NCBI RefSeq assembly: GCF_008124625.1
Contig: NZ_VNHM01000011.1
Coordinates: 45,425-109,424 of the forward strand
Source of the DNA: Desulfallas thermosapovorans DSM 6562
GTDB lineage: Bacteria > Bacillota > Desulfotomaculia > Desulfotomaculales > Desulfallaceae
Direction: 5' to 3'
DNA: 64,000 nucleotides
A program made the translations under genes and the position numbers. Shown piece after piece: positions 55,773-63,870 of this stretch (position 1 is its first letter; each line of letters begins with the position of its first letter). The notes under the pieces were generated by a model, which saw only the letters and a list, made by a program, of their open reading frames with translations, did not search any database and had not been told where the DNA came from.

Positions 55773-57794
55773 ATGCACATTACCAAACTGGCCCTGCACA
55801 ATTTCCGCAACCACAGAAACACCGCCGTCGAGCTGGACCGGCTAAACATATTTGTCGGGCGCAACAACAGCGGCAAATCCAGCATCCTGGCCGCCATCGA
55901 GTGGGCCCTGACCGGGCGCAATCTGTGGACCGACCGGGCTGGCCGGGGAGCGGGCGACCTGGTCACCCGCAAAGAGAAAAACTGCCAGGTGGGGCTGGAA
56001 CTGGCCGGCCTGGGCGGTGTGGTCCGGGCCATGCCACCCCACACCCTCACCGTGGGCAAAAGCCGGAACATCCAGGAAGGACAGGCCGCCATCCACCACC
56101 ACCTGGAGGCAGACGAACAATTGATTCAGCTGGTCCTAAACGCCGGCTCCTTTATTAACCTGCCCCCCGCGGAACAAAAAGCGTTCCTGTTCGCGTTGTG
56201 CGGCATCTCCTGCACCGCGGAAGAAATAGCCGGCGCCACCGTGCAGTACCTGCGCGGCACCGGGGTGGCAGACGAGCAGGCCAGGGAAGCGGCCTCCAGG
56301 GTAAAGGCCCTGCTGCCCCCGGGATTCGGCGGAGACCCCGCCATCCTGGAAGGCATGGAAAAGCGGGCCCGGGAACAGCGCCGGGAGGCCAAAAAAGACC
56401 TGGAGCGCACCCGGGCGGCGCTGGCCGAAATGGAACTGCCCAACCTGCCGGACGGCCTGGACCTGGAAGACAAAGAAGCCGTGGAAAGACAGCTGGCCGA
56501 GCTGGAACGGGAGAAAAACGAACTGCTCAAAGCCCACGGCGCGCGCCGGGCCGCACAGGAGAACCTGGCCCGGTGCCGGGAGCGGGTCAATAAGCTGGCT
56601 GCTGAACTGGAACGGTTAAACGAGGAAAAAAGCAGGCTGGAGCGGGAAACGGCGGGCCGGGACCGGGAAGAACTAGCTCAGAAGTTGGGCCAGGTGAAAG
56701 CGCAAGCAGAACAGGCCGCGAACACGGCGGCCGAATACGACCGGGAACTGGCCGCGCTGCAGGCCGCGGACCGGGCCAGGCGGGCGGTGGTGGAAAAACT
56801 GCAGGCCTTCGACGGCCGGTGCCCCCTGGCCCCGGAACTGATTGCCTGCCGCATGAGCGGGGGCGAAGTACAGGAACTAATCAACCAGTTGGAACTGGAA
56901 AACGCTGCTGCCGACGAGAAAGTTGACCACCTCCGGGCCGGCATCCGCAAAACGCAGGAGCAAAAACAGGCCCTGCAGCACCGGGCCGGCGCAATAGAGA
57001 AAACCCTGACCGAACTGGACGCCGACCGAACCGCACTGCACGGCCTGGACGAAGCCATCGCCCGCACACAGAGGGAACTGGACAACACCTGGCAGGAGGC
57101 GGCCGCCTGGGAAGAAACCCTGCACAAAAGCGGGGCCGACCCCGAAGAAATCGACCGCCTGCAGGGGCGCATCGACCAGGGGCGGGGTATTTTGAGCCAG
57201 CTGGAAGTGGCTGCCCACGGTCGCCAACAGGCCCGCCAGCTGCAGCAGGACCTGGAAGTTTTGGAAAAGGAACTGGCCGTCACCGAGCGCATGGTCAAGG
57301 CCCTGGGGCCGGACGGCATCCGCAAAACCCTGCTGGGCGACCGGATAGCCGGGCTGACGGAAGAGATCAACACCCTGCTGGCCGCCTTCACCGACGAACG
57401 CTACCAGATCACCTGGAAGGAAGACTATACACCCCTGGTACACCGGGACGGCTCGGTGCTGCCCGTCAAGCTGCTCTCCAAAAGCGAGCAGCTCCGGGTG
57501 GGTATCGCGCTGCAGGCCGCCATCGCCAGAATGACCGGGCTGAACTTCATAGCTGTTGACGAAGTGGACATGCTGGACCAGGACAACCGGGATTTGCTCA
57601 CGGGTACCCTGCTGGGCATGCTGGACCAGTTCGACCAAATCATGCTCTTTTGCACTGTGGGCGACGTAATCCCTCAAAACCCCGGGCTGCCGGGTGTGAA
57701 AATGTTCTGGGTGGAGGACGGCGCGGTCAGCGAACTGGGCGGCGGGCGCGGCAAGTCCGCCGTGGAAAGGGGTGCCGCCCATGCTGCAGGATAA
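55773..57794 (+). CDS. SMC/RecF-like AAA ATPase of the early region
   Basis: A 673-residue SbcC/RecF-like protein. Walker A is GRNNSGKSSIL near residue 30; a long coiled coil (about 200-500) contains a C-x9-C segment (CPLAPELIAC) that could be a hook; the C-terminal head has LLSKSEQLRVGIALQ (signature) and IAVDEVDML (Walker B). It probably assists recombination or replication with the upstream Sak4-like ATPase. It is bounded on both sides by inverted repeats, and its 3' end overlaps the next gene by 14 bases. Confidence 0.82.
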   Translation: MHITKLALHNFRNHRNTAVELDRLNIFVGRNNSGKSSILAAIEWALTGRNLWTDRAGRGAGDLVTRKEKNCQVGLELAGLGGVVRAMPPHTLTVGKSRNIQEGQAAIHHHLEADEQLIQLVLNAGSFINLPPAEQKAFLFALCGISCTAEEIAGATVQYLRGTGVADEQAREAASRVKALLPPGFGGDPAILEGMEKRAREQRREAKKDLERTRAALAEMELPNLPDGLDLEDKEAVERQLAELEREKNELLKAHGARRAAQENLARCRERVNKLAAELERLNEEKSRLERETAGRDREELAQKLGQVKAQAEQAANTAAEYDRELAALQAADRARRAVVEKLQAFDGRCPLAPELIACRMSGGEVQELINQLELENAAADEKVDHLRAGIRKTQEQKQALQHRAGAIEKTLTELDADRTALHGLDEAIARTQRELDNTWQEAAAWEETLHKSGADPEEIDRLQGRIDQGRGILSQLEVAAHGRQQARQLQQDLEVLEKELAVTERMVKALGPDGIRKTLLGDRIAGLTEEINTLLAAFTDERYQITWKEDYTPLVHRDGSVLPVKLLSKSEQLRVGIALQAAIARMTGLNFIAVDEVDMLDQDNRDLLTGTLLGMLDQFDQIMLFCTVGDVIPQNPGLPGVKMFWVEDGAVSELGGGRGKSAVERGAAHAAG

Positions 57795-58335
57795 GAAAAT
57801 GGGACACACCTCAGCTTTATATGAACGGGGACACACCTCTGTTACGGGGTCGGGTCTATTCGGTCGAGGAATGTCCCCGATTAAACGGGGGCGCGGAATT
57901 TCCGCAAATAGAGAAGTAACGAAACTGGGCGAACTGCTGGCCGCCACCCTGGACCAAATGGACCGGGTGGCCAGCCTCTACCCCTACCTGGACCGGCTGG
58001 AGGGCATCGAGCGGGTGGAACTGCAAAAGCTGGTCAATCTTTGCGAAAACGGCGCGGAAATCGCAGACCTGGCCCGGTGGGTGGAGTACCTGCAAAAACC
58101 CCGCACCGAGGGACGGATATTTATACAGCCCAACGGGCGGTACGTCATGGACACCACCGGCATCGAATTCACCAGCGGCCGGCCCATCGAGGTATACAAC
58201 CCTGGTGGCCCGGACCGCGGCTGGCACCTGGGCCGGGTGGAACACGCCCACCGGTACGGCGGCTACTACTTTTATAGCGACACCGGGGACCACTGCCCCC
58301 TGCAGGACGGCATGCTGGTGGCGGTGCGGCGATAA
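57781..58335 (+). CDS. DUF5348-like protein with a repeat inserted in its 5' end
   Basis: A 184-residue protein. The C-terminal third (RIFIQPNGRYVMDTTGIEF, then IEVYNPGGPDRGWHLGRVEH) resembles DUF5348, a domain of unknown function in phages. Codons 7-33 are made of the inverted repeat (57801-57878), read through in frame, so the original N-terminus was probably shorter or has been replaced. ATG at 57781 has GGAAAGGGG upstream and overlaps the ATPase gene. It may be partly inactivated. Confidence 0.65.
   Translation: MLQDKKMGHTSALYERGHTSVTGSGLFGRGMSPIKRGRGISANREVTKLGELLAATLDQMDRVASLYPYLDRLEGIERVELQKLVNLCENGAEIADLARWVEYLQKPRTEGRIFIQPNGRYVMDTTGIEFTSGRPIEVYNPGGPDRGWHLGRVEHAHRYGGYYFYSDTGDHCPLQDGMLVAVRR
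57801..57878 (-). repeat. GGGGACAC-family repeat, right copy
   Basis: Inverted copy of 55652-55704 with an extra internal segment; GGGACACACCT occurs twice within it. The whole of it is inside the following coding frame. Confidence 0.85.
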
Positions 58336-58728
58336 ACGTAGCACATGCTGAACCGGTCCCGCTTGCCGGCAGGCGAGGACCGGACCCCGGCAAAAATGCG
58401 GCCTTGCCGTGCAACGATTAAGGCTGCGTAAAAAATGCGTGACTTTAATTAGGGACATGCCTAGAACCCCAAACTTTATTGGGGCATACCTTGACACGGG
58501 AGCATTGATCATAAAGCTAAAAGGGTACCACTTGACCCGGGAGCATTAATCATAAAGCTAAAAGGGTATCACTTGACCCGGGAGCATTGATCATAAAGCT
58601 AAAAGGGTATCACTTGACCCGGGGAGCATTGACCTCAAAGCTAAAAGGTATCTCCTAACCGGTGACCCGAAAGCTAAAGGTGTGTCCCCTTTCATCTTAA
58701 AAACTGGTGATTAAAGGGGGCATCCGCA
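58336..58728. other. Gene-free region with tandem repeats
   Basis: No gene is supported. It contains a CCCC/GGGG hairpin (about 58468-58485), the 41-bp tandem array at 58491-58655 and a repeat of the GGTGTGTCCCC type near 58669-58690. Confidence 0.6.
58491..58690 (+). repeat. 41-bp tandem repeat array
   Basis: Three near-identical 41-bp units (58491-58531, 58532-58572, 58573-58613) beginning TTGACCCGGGAGCATTGA and a fourth, diverged, unit (58614-58655) are followed by a fifth degenerate piece (to 58690) that ends GGTGTGTCCCC. The shared AAAGCTAAAGG text links it to the 55652/57801 repeats. Confidence 0.9.
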
Positions 58729-58971
58729 ATGGCGGAACACACCTACCGCACCTGCGACCGCTGCGGGGAAAAGCTGCCGGGCGGCTGCCGCCCGCTGCAC
58801 ATCCCCTTCGACACTTACAGGGATACCGCCAGCGGGCGCACGGAAGAAGAATACCGGGAAATCGACCTGTGCCATAACTGCCTGCGGGCGGAGCTGCTAT
58901 TTGTCATCAAGGATTGGCCTTTAGAGCAAAAAGTCCAACTCTGCGAGCGTATGTGCAAAACGGTGCGGTAA
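58729..58971 (+). CDS. Small zinc-finger-like protein
   Basis: An 80-residue protein with CDRCGEKL near the N-terminus and CHNC in the middle (two CxxC pairs), likely binding one zinc. ATG with GGGGG-rich site upstream. It lies between the repeat array and the replication genes. Function unknown; similar small zinc proteins are common in phage early operons. Confidence 0.7.
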   Translation: MAEHTYRTCDRCGEKLPGGCRPLHIPFDTYRDTASGRTEEEYREIDLCHNCLRAELLFVIKDWPLEQKVQLCERMCKTVR

Positions 58972-59160
58972 TGGCTAAAACGCCGGTTAATCATAAACAA
59001 ACGGGCCGAGCGCGTCCTGCAGTGCAAAGAACGCCTGGTGAATAACGCTGCAACCAGGTACAGGGGCACATCGCTGCAGGGGATGTGCGCAGGACGTACC
59101 CGGCGGAATTTGTAACGGAAGACTTGCGGGGGCAACCCCCGGGGAAGGAGTGAAACAGCA

Positions 59161-59502
59161 GTGGAACAGCTGACCCGCAAAGAACGCCTGGTGCTGGGAC
59201 TGATCCCCGCCGGCTGCAAACAAGCCGTGCATAAACGCCGGCTAGCCGAACTGACCGGCTTAAGCGAGCGGGAGGCCCGGGAAATCATCTACCACCTGGT
59301 GGTGGAACACGGCCTGCCCATCGGCAGCAGCACCGAGCCCGGCACCGGCGGTTATTTCATCATCACAAGCGCCGAAGACATGGAAATAGCCACCCGGCAC
59401 TTAAGGCCCCGGGCGGTGAAAATATTCAAACGCGCCCGGGCGCTGGAGAGGATAGCCCAGACCATGTTCGACAAGCACTTTAAGCTGGTGCTGGACAAAT
59501 GA
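59161..59502 (+). CDS. Small winged-helix-like early protein
   Basis: A 113-residue protein with a helix-turn-helix-like region (LAELTGLSEREAREIIYHLVVEHGLPIGS), suggesting DNA binding. GTG start after GGAAGGAG. It overlaps the next gene by 4 bases. The 190 bases before it hold no clear gene, though the frame directly after the zinc-protein stop stays open for about 48 codons without a start codon. Confidence 0.68.
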   Translation: MEQLTRKERLVLGLIPAGCKQAVHKRRLAELTGLSEREAREIIYHLVVEHGLPIGSSTEPGTGGYFIITSAEDMEIATRHLRPRAVKIFKRARALERIAQTMFDKHFKLVLDK

Positions 59503-59714
59503 AGGATATCAAAGCACAGGTCTTCAAGCCGGGAGTATCCGCCAGGCCGGGGCCGGCCCGCCGCCTGGTCCGGATGCTGGACGGGCTGGTCACCCGGGTC
59601 CAGGAATGGCTGGAAGCGCCGCATACGCGCCGGGGGGAAAAATTCGCCTATACCGTGCTGGCCCTGGTGGCGGGGTACTTTTTGGTGCGGCTGTGTGCAT
59701 TTTTAATCAAATAG
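59499..59714 (+). CDS. Small membrane-anchored protein
   Basis: A 71-residue protein; an N-terminal basic part and a single membrane helix at about residues 50-70 (FAYTVLALVAGYFLVRLCAFLI). Translationally coupled (ATGA) to the winged-helix gene. No family recognised. Confidence 0.6.
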   Translation: MKDIKAQVFKPGVSARPGPARRLVRMLDGLVTRVQEWLEAPHTRRGEKFAYTVLALVAGYFLVRLCAFLIK

Positions 59715-59729
59715 TATCAGGGGGACGTC

Positions 59730-60875
59730 ATGGCCAACCCGCAACCCGACGAGTTCACCAGAATATCCAACGAGTTATTCGAGGCCATCATCCTGGCCGG
59801 TTTTAAAAAGCGGCAGCTGAACATCATCCTGCTGGTTATCCGCTTGAGCTACGGGTGCGGCCGCAAATACGCCGTACTGCGGCAGGCCGACTTCCAGGTC
59901 ATCGGCATCGATAAAAGCGACATCAAAAAAGAACTGCTCCTGTTGGTGGAATGCGGAGTGTTGACCGTAAACGGCGAGCGGGTCGCTTTGAACAAAGACT
60001 ACGACCGCTGGCGCATTCCCCGGGCCCGGCCCGGCGGGCCGGAGCGATTCAAACAAATCCTCAAGCGGAACCTGGCGGAAAAAGCGGCCGGTGCAGCGCC
60101 AACCGGCGCCGGAACAGGGACCGGCACGCCGCCGGCCGGCGCGGGCGCGGCAGCTGGCGTTTCGCCAACCACCCCCGCCGGGCCGGACGGCAAAACACCA
60201 CCCGGCCCGGGCGGAAAGGTCGGTAATTCACCGACAACTACCGCAAATTGGGTTGGTAAATTGCCAGCCGGCGCGGAAACAGCAGTTGGTAATTCACCAA
60301 CTATTCCCGCCGGCCCGGTTGGTAAAACACCAACCATTCCCGCCGGCTTGGTTGGTAAATCACCAACTACCGAGTTGGTAAATCACCAACCCGAGGGTTG
60401 GCAAAATACCAACCCCGGAGTTGGTAAATCACCAACCTTGCAAACCCCGCAAGCCAACAGCGGCAAGGGCCAGAGCGGTGCCGAAAGAAATATTAAAGAA
60501 ACAGTAAAGAAAAGTAAAGAAAAAGAAACATGTGTGTACGACCCGCACTTTGAAAAATTCTGGGCCGTCTATCCCCGGAAGGTGGAAAAACAGCGTGCCT
60601 ACAGATGCTGGAAAATTCGCATCAGGGAAGGTCTATCTGAAGGCCTGACTACGGAAGGCCTGGTTGGGGACCTGGTCAACGCCGCAGCAAACTACGCCGC
60701 CGAGTGCCGCAGGCAGGGCACGCAGCAGCGCTACATCAAACACGCCGCCACTTTCCTGGGGCCGGACAAACCGTACTTAGACTGGATTAATGCGCCGCGA
60801 GACGGGCAAGAAAACCGGCCGGTCAACCGGCAGGACGAGAAAAAAGCATTAATCCGGTCACTGTACATGAGCTGA
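59730..60875 (+). CDS. Phage replication initiator (RepO/DnaD-like) with internal origin
   Basis: A 381-residue protein. The N-terminal 100 residues resemble the RepO winged-helix domain (FTRISNELFEAIILAGFKKRQLNIILLVIRLSYG). A Gly/Ala/Pro-rich linker follows, then repeats of VGKSPT type (about 164-236) encoded by the iteron array, then a C-terminal conserved region (FEKFWAVYPRKVEKQRAYRCWKI) as in DnaD/DnaC-like phage replication proteins. The internal array suggests that the protein binds within its own gene to start replication, as lambda O does. Confidence 0.82.
   Translation: MANPQPDEFTRISNELFEAIILAGFKKRQLNIILLVIRLSYGCGRKYAVLRQADFQVIGIDKSDIKKELLLLVECGVLTVNGERVALNKDYDRWRIPRARPGGPERFKQILKRNLAEKAAGAAPTGAGTGTGTPPAGAGAAAGVSPTTPAGPDGKTPPGPGGKVGNSPTTTANWVGKLPAGAETAVGNSPTIPAGPVGKTPTIPAGLVGKSPTTELVNHQPEGWQNTNPGVGKSPTLQTPQANSGKGQSGAERNIKETVKKSKEKETCVYDPHFEKFWAVYPRKVEKQRAYRCWKIRIREGLSEGLTTEGLVGDLVNAAANYAAECRRQGTQQRYIKHAATFLGPDKPYLDWINAPRDGQENRPVNRQDEKKALIRSLYMS
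60218..60437 (+). repeat. Array of eight iterons, probable replication origin
   Basis: Eight copies of a 19-base dyad, consensus GGTTGGTAAATCACCAACC, start at 60218, 60251, 60284, 60317, 60350, 60373, 60396 and 60419. The first five are spaced 33 bases apart, the last four 23 bases. The second copy is the most diverged. They lie within the replication gene. Confidence 0.9.
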
Positions 60876-60894
60876 AGAGAAAGGAGTGGACCCC

Positions 60895-61296
60895 ATGTCC
60901 AGCAAAGAATGCATCATCAGGGTGGACATCCCCACCGGCCGGGTGCTGGAAGACAACCTGCACGCCTTCTGGGAGACCCAGGCCCGGCGCAGCGATTTGC
61001 CCGATCCCGTTTGGCACAGCAACCCGGCCATGCATGGTTATGCCGGCCCGCAGCCCCGCGGGGCGCAAACCGGAACAGTTCAACCGCCTTACGAGCTGCT
61101 GGAGCGGGTGCAAAGATTCAACGCCGCCCGCCGGCGCCGGACCAAAAACGCCTGGACCGACACCGAAATGTACCGGCTGGCGGTACTTGTCGCCGTCCAA
61201 AACCAAAAGCCCCACCAGGCCGCGGCCCGGCTGGCCCGGACCCCCAGAGCGTGCCGGGACATGTTCCGCACACTCAAAAATGCGGGGGTGATTTAA
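60895..61296 (+). CDS. Hypothetical protein, possible Myb/SANT-like C-terminus
   Basis: A 133-residue protein. The C-terminal part (NAWTDTEMYRLAVLVAVQNQKPHQAAARLARTPRACRDMFRTLK) looks like a Myb/SANT-type helix-turn-helix. ATG at 60895 has AAGGAG upstream. It directly precedes the RusA gene. Role unknown. Confidence 0.6.
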   Translation: MSSKECIIRVDIPTGRVLEDNLHAFWETQARRSDLPDPVWHSNPAMHGYAGPQPRGAQTGTVQPPYELLERVQRFNAARRRRTKNAWTDTEMYRLAVLVAVQNQKPHQAAARLARTPRACRDMFRTLKNAGVI

Positions 61297-61659
61297 TTGG
61301 TGACGTTCACCATCCCGGGCCGCCCGGTGCCCAAACAGCGGCCCCGGACAGGCAGAAACGGCAGAATCTACACCCCGAAAAAAAGCCGCAGCTACGAAGA
61401 AACCGTGGGCTGGGCGGGCAAACAGGTGTTTAAAAACCCCTATGACGGTCCGGTCAAGCTGCAGGTAAACGTATATTTGTCCGCGCCCGGGGGCGACCTG
61501 GACAACTACGTCAAAAGCATCCAGGACGGCTTAAACGGCATTGCCTGGCGTGACGACCGGCAGGTCACCAGGCTGAAAGCCGGCCTGTTCGTCCGGCCCG
61601 GGGTAAAGGAGCGGGCGGAAGTGGTGGTCCAGGAGCTGAGAAATGAACCCCCTCGATGA
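61297..61659 (+). CDS. rusA: RusA family crossover-junction endonuclease
   Basis: A Holliday-junction resolvase of 120 residues. The RusA pattern is visible: FTIPGRPVPKQRPR near the N-terminus and the acidic cluster GDLDNYVKSIQDGLNGIAWRDDRQV that forms the metal site. It finishes recombination intermediates of phage replication. TTG or the GTG at 61300 is the start; directly follows the previous gene. Confidence 0.9.
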   Translation: MVTFTIPGRPVPKQRPRTGRNGRIYTPKKSRSYEETVGWAGKQVFKNPYDGPVKLQVNVYLSAPGGDLDNYVKSIQDGLNGIAWRDDRQVTRLKAGLFVRPGVKERAEVVVQELRNEPPR

Positions 61660-61870
61660 ATGCCTTTATTATCTGGTTCGTGAAATGGACGGCCTTGGCG
61701 TGCGGGCGAAAGACGTTTATTTTGATGACGCGCTGGCCGGCCTGAAAGAACCCGGTCGCCCGAATCTGCGCCGGATAGAAATTCGTGCGCTGGTCTACGC
61801 GGCCCGGGAACGAAACCGGTTGAGCGAATTGGATGAGTTAATGGGATATGAGCCGGGTAAAGCAAGATAG
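61643..61870 (+). CDS. Small hypothetical protein
   Basis: A 75-residue protein overlapping rusA by 17 bases. It has no recognised motif and no membrane segment. Tight packing with rusA supports it as a gene; function unknown. Confidence 0.5.
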   Translation: MNPLDECLYYLVREMDGLGVRAKDVYFDDALAGLKEPGRPNLRRIEIRALVYAARERNRLSELDELMGYEPGKAR

Positions 61871-61899
61871 AAGGAAAATACTACAAGGAGTGAGAATTA

Positions 61900-62250
61900 A
61901 TGCGTAAAGCGGATTTCCAGGCGCGGATTAAAAAAATCGAGATCGTCAACAAAGTGCTGGCCGACGGCTGGGCCCAGGCCATCCGGGTGCAGCTGGACGA
62001 CATCGAACTGACCAACGAAAACCTGCTGGAGTTGCGCCAATTCCGGCCCAACGAGCAGGTCAACGTGAACATCGAACCGGTACAGCTGAACCTGTTCGAC
62101 ATGCAGGCACACCGCAGCGGCGAAGGGGACAAGCCTTTTAAAAAACGGGAACAGGCCCTGGACGGTGCGGAAGACGATGAGGAATTTCTTTCTTTTGTAG
62201 AAGATGACCAGACCCCGGCCGGGAAAGTGGTGCGGGAATTCAAGGTATAG
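61900..62250 (+). CDS. Hypothetical early protein
   Basis: A 116-residue protein with a basic N-terminus and an acidic tail (DGAEDDEEFLSF). AAGGAGTGAG precedes the ATG. No family recognised; the position suggests an accessory replication or recombination factor. Confidence 0.6.
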   Translation: MRKADFQARIKKIEIVNKVLADGWAQAIRVQLDDIELTNENLLELRQFRPNEQVNVNIEPVQLNLFDMQAHRSGEGDKPFKKREQALDGAEDDEEFLSFVEDDQTPAGKVVREFKV

Positions 62251-62264
62251 GGGGTACGAATGAA

Positions 62265-62633
62265 ATGAAAATCGAACTGGAACCGGAGGAAATCAACTGC
62301 CTGATGAACGCCTTAAACATGGCCCGGTACTGTTACGAAAAACTCAACCAAATCGACCGGGCCGCCGAAGCGCAGCAGGTGCACGACTTGCTGAACAGCG
62401 CCCGGGAAATCCATGCCCACGTACACATGGAACACATGACCGAGTTTGGCAGACAAGAATACCGGGAAATACTGCGCAAGCGGGAAGCCAGATTGAAAGG
62501 CGATGGAAAGGTGGTTGAGCTGTACCAGTTTGCGCCCGTTGACGAAGACGACCCCAACGAAGTCAGCGCGGACCGGGAGATCGGCAGAATTGCTCGGGAA
62601 TGGGCCAGGGAAATGAAAGATAATGACAAATAA
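62265..62633 (+). CDS. Hypothetical helical protein
   Basis: A 122-residue mainly helical protein, charged, without recognised family. ATG right after the previous gene, and a terminator follows, so it is the last gene of this operon. The amount of charged residues suggests a soluble protein. Confidence 0.6.
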   Translation: MKIELEPEEINCLMNALNMARYCYEKLNQIDRAAEAQQVHDLLNSAREIHAHVHMEHMTEFGRQEYREILRKREARLKGDGKVVELYQFAPVDEDDPNEVSADREIGRIAREWAREMKDNDK

Positions 62634-62656
62634 CCCCCTTTGTGGGGTACTTTTTT
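62633..62656 (+). terminator. Terminator at the end of the early operon
   Basis: ACCCC/GGGGT stem with a small loop, followed by ACTTTTTT. Confidence 0.8.
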
Positions 62657-63177
62657 GTCCCGCTCCCGATACCCGGCGTAGCCGGGCCGGTGGTGCCGAC
62701 ACCACCGCCGGGGGACCTGGGGGCAGTGGCCAGCTTTGATTCTGGCGGCATACCCGGCTCGGAGTGCCACCGCGGGTGACGATTATGGGCGGGGCTGTGG
62801 CCATCTATACTATATTATGACCGAACCGTAGCCTGGCACTTCGGCACGCCTGGTTTTTGCCGTGCCGGTGCCCGGGTTTTCCTTTGCCTGCATTGTTTCT
62901 TTTTGTTGTGGGGGTCGTTATGTTCAATAAGCTTCCGCAACCCGGCGGAAGGGCGCGCGCGAAGCGCGCGTGGGGCCGCAGCCGCGGCCCTTTTCTTACG
63001 CATGTTATTTTTACTCACCACTATCACCGTCAGGTTGATAACTTAAAATGAAATTTTTATAATGTTTTGACAAATGATAATAAATATTCTTAGGAAATAT
63101 GTTAAAATCGAAATAAATATAAGGGGTGTTCATATTGCTAGAATATCATGGTTTTACACAATAAGGGTGGTGTATAT
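62657..63177. other. Gene-free GC-rich to AT-rich transition
   Basis: About 520 bases without a supported gene. Hairpins CGGTGGTG/CACCACCG (about 62690-62709) and GCGCGCG/CGCGCG (about 62953-62970) are visible. From about 63040 the base composition falls sharply to AT-rich, the leader of the next gene. Confidence 0.5.
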
Positions 63178-63585
63178 ATGACTACGAATAAACTAATGAC
63201 TATTATCCGATTGCCTCATTCACCTGAAAGTTATTTAATGTCATTAAACAAAATTTTCTCCTGGATTGATTCTGAATGTCAGGTAGGGAATACCATAACA
63301 AGTGAATTATTATCTGAATGGATTCGTAAAAATATTGGTTGGGAAAAAAGCAGCGATCAAGCTGCAAGATTTGTTGTATCAACTTTTCTTAAAAAGGATG
63401 ATAAAGATAGTTTAGTACTTACTGAATGGTCCAAACAATGGTTAAGTATTGATGACTTTACCATAAAATCAGAATTACTATTTGATTATTTAGACGATCG
63501 TATTATTTTTTTTGGAGAGATTCTTCAGCTTCTTGAGAATGAACCTAAAAGCGCAAAGGACATACTGGATTATATATCGGTTTAA
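63178..63585 (+). CDS. AT-rich orphan gene, possibly truncated
   Basis: A 135-residue protein with much lower GC than all its neighbours, so probably acquired separately. It is helical with a winged-helix feel (ITSELLSEWIRKNIGWEKSS). It has the look of an N-terminal domain of a larger protein and may be cut short at 63585. ATG with AAGGGTGG upstream. Function not recognised. Confidence 0.55.
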   Translation: MTTNKLMTIIRLPHSPESYLMSLNKIFSWIDSECQVGNTITSELLSEWIRKNIGWEKSSDQAARFVVSTFLKKDDKDSLVLTEWSKQWLSIDDFTIKSELLFDYLDDRIIFFGEILQLLENEPKSAKDILDYISV

Positions 63586-63680
63586 CCCCCTATTATTAGA
63601 GTCTATATCCCAAAATCGACTTATATCATAGACTTGCGTGTTATAAAGGGAGTTTAAACCTAATGACGCTAGACCGGCGG

Positions 63681-63803
63681 CCTTGACAGCACTAAGGGCT
63701 GTAATACTGGATTGATTACCGACGGGCGGCTCCGAAAACATGCAGGGTTATCCCTCCCGTCGGTAGAATATTTTATCACAGCCCTTTTAACGTGCTGTCA
63801 AGG
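63681..63803. repeat. Large perfect-ended palindrome (MITE-like or strong terminator)
   Basis: CCTTGACAGCAC and GTGCTGTCAAGG (12 bp, perfect) bracket GGGCTGT/ACAGCCC and ACCGACGGG/CCCGTCGGT (9 bp, perfect). Total 123 bases. It lies between the orphan gene and the transposase end. Confidence 0.75.
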
Positions 63804-63870
63804 CTACCCTTCGGCGCCTAGTGCCAATCCAGGAGTTCCCCTCCGGGACTCACCAAAAACATGCTTTTTT

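Noticed and set aside
58491..58690. Tandem 41-bp units as a CRISPR array
   Set aside because: Units follow each other without unique spacers.
60218..60437. Could the regular palindromic repeats be a CRISPR array?
   Set aside because: They lie within a coding gene, the repeats are 19 bases with only 4-14 bases between them, and intervals are partly repeated themselves; no cas genes. Iterons fit better.
62634..63177. Right attachment site (attR) of the ssrA element
   Set aside because: No second copy of the ssrA 3' end was seen up to the window end.
63490..63741. 83-codon minus-strand frame
   Set aside because: It overlaps the orphan gene on the other strand and runs into the palindrome; no family features.
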